64,000 nt of DNA from Ochotona curzoniae (Eukaryota; Chordata; Mammalia; Lagomorpha; Ochotonidae): the NCBI RefSeq assembly GCF_017591425.1, contig NW_024464918.1, positions 25,696,001-25,760,000 of the forward strand, read 5' to 3'. The notes beneath the pieces were generated by a model. It was given only the letters and a program-made list of their open reading frames with translations. It made no database searches and was not told where the DNA came from. Shown here piece after piece: positions 58,856 to 64,000 of the stretch. Position numbers and translations under genes: made by a program. Position 1 is the stretch's first letter; each line of letters begins with the position of its first letter.

Positions 58856-59680
58856 AGAGCACCCGGAACATCAAGATATCAACATACACTGGAGAAATGA
58901 ATGAATAACTCCTTGTGAGAACTTCAAATGTCACAGACAAAACAGAACAGAACTGAGAATAAGAACCACAAAGGGGCTGCATCCTGGCTCAGCCACCAAC
59001 CACACAGGTAGACACAGGAACAGTCAGCAGACACACTCAACCTCAAAGCACTCCCCTGAAAACCAGGGCCTGAAAGAGCTAATCTTTCAGTTCCCTTCAG
59101 CTCTAAGGCTCTTCTTTAAGTATTTTCCTGCGAGGGTGTGTTCTGGATCCTGCTACAGCAAGGCACATCTCTTTATCATTCTCACAGAGCAATTTCCAAA
59201 AATCCAATTGAGAAAACACAGGCTCTGTTAGTCTCATTGAATTACCATAGCAACTAATACCCCCCAAACAAGGTGATGTCTTCCCCTTGATGTTCTGGCT
59301 CAATGAGATGCAGAGGGTGACGTGTACCATCTGAAAACTTATGGTCGTAAACTTACAGCAAAAGCCAGACCTTCTTGGAAGAGGTTTGTAAGTTAAAGGG
59401 AGGCCTTGCCAAAATTTAAAAAAAAAAAAAAAGAGAGAGTGAGAGAGAAGGAGGAAGAACAAAGAGCCAGATACATGGAATAGAAGAAGAACCAGAGCGG
59501 GAACAGTCTGACTCTCCTGAATTCACAGAAAGGGCCTAAGAGCTCAGAGAAGTATCCAGAAGGCGACAAGAAAGTTAGCTACCCAGCTGAGTACCACCAA
59601 TTCTTCCACCATCAGTTATCAGGCACCTTCTGTGGTCGGCCTACACACTGCTATCTGAGAAGAATCTTCCGAAACTTACC

Positions 59681-60049
59681 AAAAGAATGGTAAAGCTGGG
59701 GCCCGGCGCAGTGGCGCAAGTGGTTAAAGGTCCTCGCCTTGCACGCCCGGGATCCCATATGGGCGCCGGTTCTAATCCCGGCAGCCCCGCTTCCCTTCCA
59801 GCTCCCTGCCTGTGGCCTGGGAAAGCAGTCGAGGACGGCCCAAAGCTTTGGGAACCTGCACCCGCGTGGGAGACCCAGAAGAGGCTCCTGGCTTCGGATC
59901 GGCATAGTATCGGCCCGTTGCGCTCACTTGGGGAGTGAATCATCGGACGGAAGATCTTCCTCTCTGTCTCTCCTCTCTGTATATCTGCCTTTCCAATGAA
60001 AAAATAATAAAAATAAATCTTAAAAAAAAAAAAAAAGAATGGTAAAGCT
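59681..60049 (+). mobile_element. Youngest CSINE, perfect target-site duplication
   Basis: Body 59698-60032, flanked by AAAAGAATGGTAAAGCT at 59681-59697 and 60033-60049 (17/17). gggcccggcgcagtggcgca and gttctaatcccgg are canonical, and the body differs little from the copies at 52537 and 62906. Tail has AATAATAAAAATAAATC then poly(A). It inserted next to an older A-rich run. Confidence 0.96.
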
Positions 60050-60084
60050 TTTAAAGGTTAAAAAAAAAAAAACAGATGGAAACA

Positions 60085-60411
60085 GGGCCTGGCATGGTAG
60101 ACTAACAGCTAAAGTCCTCGCCTTGCACATGCCAGGATCCCATACAGACGCCGGTTCTAATCCCCGTGGCCCCACTTCCATCCAGCTCCCTATCTGTGGC
60201 CTAGGAAAGCAGCAGAGGATGACCCAACTCTTGGGACCCTGCACCCATGTGGGAGACCCAGAAGAGGCTCCAGGCTCCTGGCTTTGGATTAGTGCAGCTC
60301 CAGCCATTGCGGCCGCTTGGAGAGTAAATCAATAGATGGAAAATCTTCCTCTCTTCTCTTCCCCTCAATATATCTGACTTTCCAATAAAAATAAAATAAA
60401 TCTTTAAATAA
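60085..60411 (+). mobile_element. CSINE with probable duplication
   Basis: gggcctggcatggtagacta, gatcccatacagacgccggt, gttctaatccccgtggcccc, gggagacccagaagaggctc and an aaataaaataaatctttaaa tail. Flanks aacagatggaaacag and aaatagatggaaacaa form an imperfect duplication. Confidence 0.88.
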
Positions 60412-61269
60412 AATAGATGGAAACAAGAAAAATGGCAAAACAGTAAGGTACAATGGATAATGGATTTCCAGCCACACATATTTCTCAACAGGTCATCAAC
60501 AGATGCTGATCTGTTTGTTGGAAGGGCTTCCGAGTGGATTTTGACTTGTGAATGAAAAGTGAAAAACCAACCAAGTATTAGCTTTTTCATATTCTAGGGG
60601 GAAAAAAAAAAACCTGAATCACTGGGTTCCCCATCTCCTGCTGGGAAACAACTCCAGACTTCAGTGGCTTAACATGACAACAAGCATTTATTATCCTACA
60701 TAATTCCTATGGCATGGGAACAAAATTAAATTAAACAAAATCCCCCATCTAAAAAAAAATAAGATCTCAGCATCTACAAATTCTGCAATTGCTCTTCTTT
60801 CCCCACCCTCTGACCTGCCTCTTTCCATACCCAACCTTGCCGATGCAGTCACATTTATGTTGAGCACAGACAAGCTAGAGCCCCATGTGAAGAACGGAGA
60901 TCAAGAAGTCAAGACGATCTGCCTCCCTGAAGCCCCAGAGTCTCCACTAGCACAGGACACAAAGCAGGAAAACAAAAGGAAACCAGAGGGTGTTATGCCA
61001 GAGTTCCAGGAAGCAGAAGCAGGAGGTAGGAAATCAGCAACACTTCAGCTCCTCCCCTCAACAGTGAAGACGAACTTGAGAACAGCCTAGGGGAAACCAG
61101 CACAGTGAATAGTTAGGTGCTCAGCCACCCAGGCCTATAAGAGTAGGCAACTGCTGAGGCTTTGGCAATAAACTCCCAGGGTTCAAAATTCTAAAAGTGA
61201 CTGTATTTGGTTTCGACCTGTATGAATGCCGCTCAAAGGAAACCTGCCTCCCAAGATTCCCATCAGAAG

Positions 61270-61535
61270 AGATGATGACTGAGGCCAGCACTCCACAGGA
61301 GTCCCAGTTCTTGTCCTGGATGCTCTACTTCCAACCCAGGCCCTGAGACAAGCAGCAGCAGATGGTCCAAATGGGGCCCTGTCATCCCAAAAGACCTGGA
61401 TGATGCTCCTGGCTTTGGCCTGGCCCAGCCCTGGCCTTTGAAGCCATCTGCGCAATGAGTCAGTGGATGGAAGATCTCTCCCGCTGTCTCTGTAACTTGA
61501 ACTTCCAAATACCTGAATCTTTGAAAAAAGATAAA
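61270..61535 (+). mobile_element. Old CSINE, 5'-truncated
   Basis: ggagtcccagttcttgtcct, agcagcagcagatggtccaa, gatgctcctggctttggcct, gagtcagtggatggaagatc and a tctttgaaaaaagataaag end. Confidence 0.7.
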
Positions 61536-62892
61536 GATGATATTTGTAGTCCCTACCACAGTGCTCCCAGCACAGTCAGCACTCAGTAAACTCTAAGTAT
61601 TCGTAACAGACAGCTTTTTACAAAGATAATGGAATAAATAGGATGCCAGCTGTGCAAAAGGTCCAGCCTCCTCTGATCTCAGTGTTCCCCCCCAAACAGC
61701 CCTCCTTTCCTCTCAGCTCCATCTGAAACCACCTAACCCCTGGGCACGGGGCACAGTCTGATAACATCCGGGAGCGCCATAAGTCAGGCAGCCAGAAGTC
61801 AGCTCCTGGGAATCACAGTCAAGCTCAGTTCAGAAGGCAAATCTGCTCTGCCCTTCTCCCCAGGGGTTAAAAGCACCTGACAATCCTGAGCAAAGCCATG
61901 CCTGATAACATTCCCAAAGACTAGTTTGCCTTTCTCTCGACCTCTGTCTAATGAGCTGCTTGCTTCCCTGCTGTACCTCCAGGCTGAGCACCCAGCAGGC
62001 AGCCCTCGGTTGGCAAGCACTCACTCTCACTCAGCACAGGTTCCCAAGAAGTCCCAGGCTCCTGCCTGTGCTGGCTTACCCAACAGTATGTGTCTACCCC
62101 CCAGCACTCACGCTGCCGCAAGCTCTCTGCATCCTCCCTTGTTGCAGACCAGGACCCAACACGAGAGGCCAGAGGTGATTTTGCAAAACAGGGCCGACAC
62201 CACGTGCAGCAACCTCTCCGCCCACTGCAGCTGCCTGAGCTGAGATTTCTGGGGCTGGAGGCGGCTTCTGTGCATGCTGCGAAGTACCATCACCTACCCC
62301 TTCAGAACATCTAGTACTGAGTCTAACAAGAGAACACGCCAGCATCTGACTGCTGACAGCAGGTTTACAAATGTTCCCCTGGCAGGCAATTAATGCTTCT
62401 GAGAGAAGAATCTAGACGACAGGGCGGTGAGAGGGGGGAACACCACAATTTAAGGTATACATCTCAAATTCGGAACTCAAAGTCTCTTTCAAAAATGTTC
62501 TTGCTCAGGTCTCTCCTGAGCTAGGAAGAGGCTCTGTAGGTGCCGGATCTGCAGAGACCACAGGCACCTGGAGTGAACAAACGGCCATGGGGCCGCCTGC
62601 CCAGCAGCCCATTTGCAAACCAGGCTTCCCGCAGCATGGAGAGCTGTCTTCTGTACCTGGAGAGCTCAGCACCGCTGCACCACAAGCCTCGGCCGGGGCT
62701 GCCAGCACAGACCTTGCCCAGTTCACCTCTAAGCCTGCAGATGGTAGACATGAATACAACACCAGTGACTCAAGTCTGCAGGCTCACAGGGAGAGCTGAA
62801 GACCCAGAGACCCAGAGTACCTGGGCAACATGCTGGGCAGCTACACGGGATCCCAAGCACAGAAGTGCATTCCTGGGGGTTTACAGCAGCTG

Positions 62893-63233
62893 CCAGGAAA
62901 TTTTCTTTTTTCTTTTTTTTTTAATTTTTATTATTTTTTTTATTGGAAAGGCAGATATACAGAGAGGAGAGACAGAGAGGAAGATCCATCCGATGATTGA
63001 GCACAACGGCCAATGCTATGCCGATCCGAAGCCAGGAGCCTCTTCCGGGTCTCCCACGCGGGTGCAGGTTCCCAAAGCTTTGGGCCGTCCTCGACTGCTT
63101 TCCGGGGCCACAGGCAGGGAGCTAGAAGGGAAGCGGGGCTGCCGGGATTAGAACCGACACCCATATGGGATCCCGGGCGTGCAAGGTGAGGACCTTAACC
63201 ACTGCGCCACCTCGCCAGGCCCAGGAAATTTTC
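62893..63233 (-). mobile_element. Young CSINE, minus orientation
   Basis: Body 62906-63220, flanked by CCAGGAAATTTTC at 62893-62905 and 63221-63233 (13/13). Reverse poly(A)/AATAAA is the T-rich start; then gagaggagagacagagagga, cccaaagctttgggccgtcc, gggattagaaccgacaccca and the complement of the A box. Sense to ARHGAP26. Confidence 0.95.
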
Positions 63234-64000
63234 AATAGCTTCACCTCTGATCTTGTGATTTGAGTGTGGACTCTGGTGGGACAGTGGAGCGGTGAAGTGG
63301 GCAGCCTACAAGCCATGCTGCCTGCTGCAGTTCCTTGCCGGCCCATGCACACATGATACTGTGAACTCTGGGCGTGGCTCCTGGATGGGTCAAAGCTCAG
63401 TGATAGCCAGAGTGAACACAATGTCAATGTGGTACATCTGTAGCCCTAGCAGCAGGAACACTGACAGCTCCAGGAGACCATGCTGCCCATTCGGCTGGAA
63501 GTTGTCCAGTGACCTAATCACAGACTCATCTTCATGCTACTTCCCAGGATAAGCTGACCGCGATGACACAGACAGGGGAAGCTCAGGTGTTCTACTGCTC
63601 CCCCTCCTTCCAGCCCTTGCCTCTCACAGCGAGTCAATGGGACAGTGTGTTGAGCGTGTGTGCCCAGAAGTGAAGTGACAACAGCAGAGTTATTTTGTGC
63701 TGTGTCTCCACTGTTCTTGGAAGAGCAAAATAAATGCATATGAGCTACAAAAATATCAACTGTATAATTCTGGTGATTCCACAGCCGAGTCAAATGATCT
63801 TATACTTCCATTTAAAATTGGCATTATACAATACCAAGAGGAACAGAAGAAATCACACTAATAATTTAAATTTTAAATTTTTTCTTTTTTAGAACAGCAT
63901 CAAATAACAAATTAAGAATAAAACAAGTCAAGAGAGAGCGAGCTCAGAAAGGGAAAAAAAGCAGCTATTTTAATGCCTTTAACAGTCCTGTTTTTGAACA

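Larger units (their letters stand above)
1..64000 (-). other. ARHGAP26: ARHGAP26 (GRAF1) gene, internal part
   Basis: The window is an internal slice of ARHGAP26, transcribed from high to low coordinates. GRAF1 is a cytosolic and membrane-associated Rho GTPase-activating protein: its BAR-PH module binds curved PI(4,5)P2-rich membrane, its RhoGAP domain acts on RhoA and Cdc42, and its SH3 domain binds partners such as focal adhesion kinase and dynamin; it works in clathrin-independent (CLIC/GEEC) endocytosis and adhesion turnover (family knowledge). Seen here: ten exons encoding about residues 52-369, all in phase with consensus splice sites and no stop or frameshift, so the gene looks functional. 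The paralogue choice rests on stretches such as [20 protein letters not shown] and [20 protein letters not shown], which fit ARHGAP26 better than ARHGAP10, ARHGAP42 or OPHN1. The promoter, first coding exon(s), RhoGAP and SH3 exons are outside the window. Confidence 0.95.
49538..64000 (-). other. Upstream intron (3' part)
   Basis: At least 14.5 kb of intron preceding the first exon seen; the preceding exon lies beyond the window. It has a SINE-free 49540-52500 block, a (CCCCAC)n G-quadruplex candidate, recent SINEs at 52537, 56351, 59698, 60085 and 62906, and L2/MIR/MER5-like fossils. 49540-51470, 54130-55440, 55710-56330, 57940-58650, 58860-59680, 61540-62890 and 63234-64000 show nothing recognised. 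Confidence 0.8.

Noticed and set aside
59698..60032. tRNA gene signals
   Set aside because: The A and B boxes belong to the tRNA-derived SINE head; no cloverleaf with an acceptor stem was seen.
62540..63151. 203-codon open frame on the plus strand
   Set aside because: About a third of it is the antisense of the young SINE at 62906-63220; the rest shows no recognisable domain.
49538..64000. First exon, promoter or CpG island of ARHGAP26
   Set aside because: No sequence encoding the remembered N-terminus and no CpG-rich block were found; they lie beyond the window.

Overview
This window is nuclear genomic DNA from a placental mammal, almost certainly a lagomorph and most likely a pika (Ochotona). 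The evidence is more than thirty copies of a tRNA-derived SINE with the architecture of the lagomorph C-repeat (CSINE): an RNA polymerase III A box and B box, a CCCATATGGG-type block, and an A-rich AATAAA tail. The sequence details look more like pika than rabbit copies; this is a judgement from memory, not an alignment.

The whole 64 kb lies inside one protein-coding gene on the minus strand, ARHGAP26 (GRAF1). Ten consecutive coding exons were found. In transcript order they lie at 49537-49442, 47601-47540, 44325-44254, 42125-42024, 38231-38121, 31055-30951, 29600-29471, 27381-27281, 21548-21454 and 5354-5276. All ten have GT..AG borders, their phases match at every junction, and joined they give 953 nt of uninterrupted frame. 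They correspond to about residues 52-369 of human GRAF1: most of the BAR domain and the complete PH domain. The first coding exon(s) lie beyond base 64000, and the RhoGAP, serine/proline-rich and SH3 exons lie before base 1. No other intact gene was recognised on either strand.

Layout: 1-5275 is an intron with an old antisense L1, a hAT-like DNA transposon fossil and SINE-free unique DNA. 5355-21453 is the longest intron (16.1 kb), with old SINEs, a nested SINE insertion, a facing (TG)n/(CA)n pair and a possible ERV LTR. 21549-27280 holds old SINEs and a TA/GA microsatellite. 27382-31055 is compact and carries four exons counting its borders. 31056-38120 is a SINE-dense intron with about twelve copies in 6 kb. 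38232-49441 is SINE-poor, carries five exons (counting the border exons) and has several good CTCF-like motifs. 49538-64000 is the 3' part of a long upstream intron, with the youngest SINE copies (perfect target-site duplications), a G-quadruplex-prone repeat and L2/MIR fossils.

Nothing here looks like an undescribed gene system. The most interesting points are the CTCF-motif cluster around 41.2-43.4 kb, the transcript-strand G-quadruplex at 51.5 kb, recent SINE insertions and inverted SINE pairs, a sense SINE 50 nt from a splice donor, and a few unexplained open or conserved-looking stretches.
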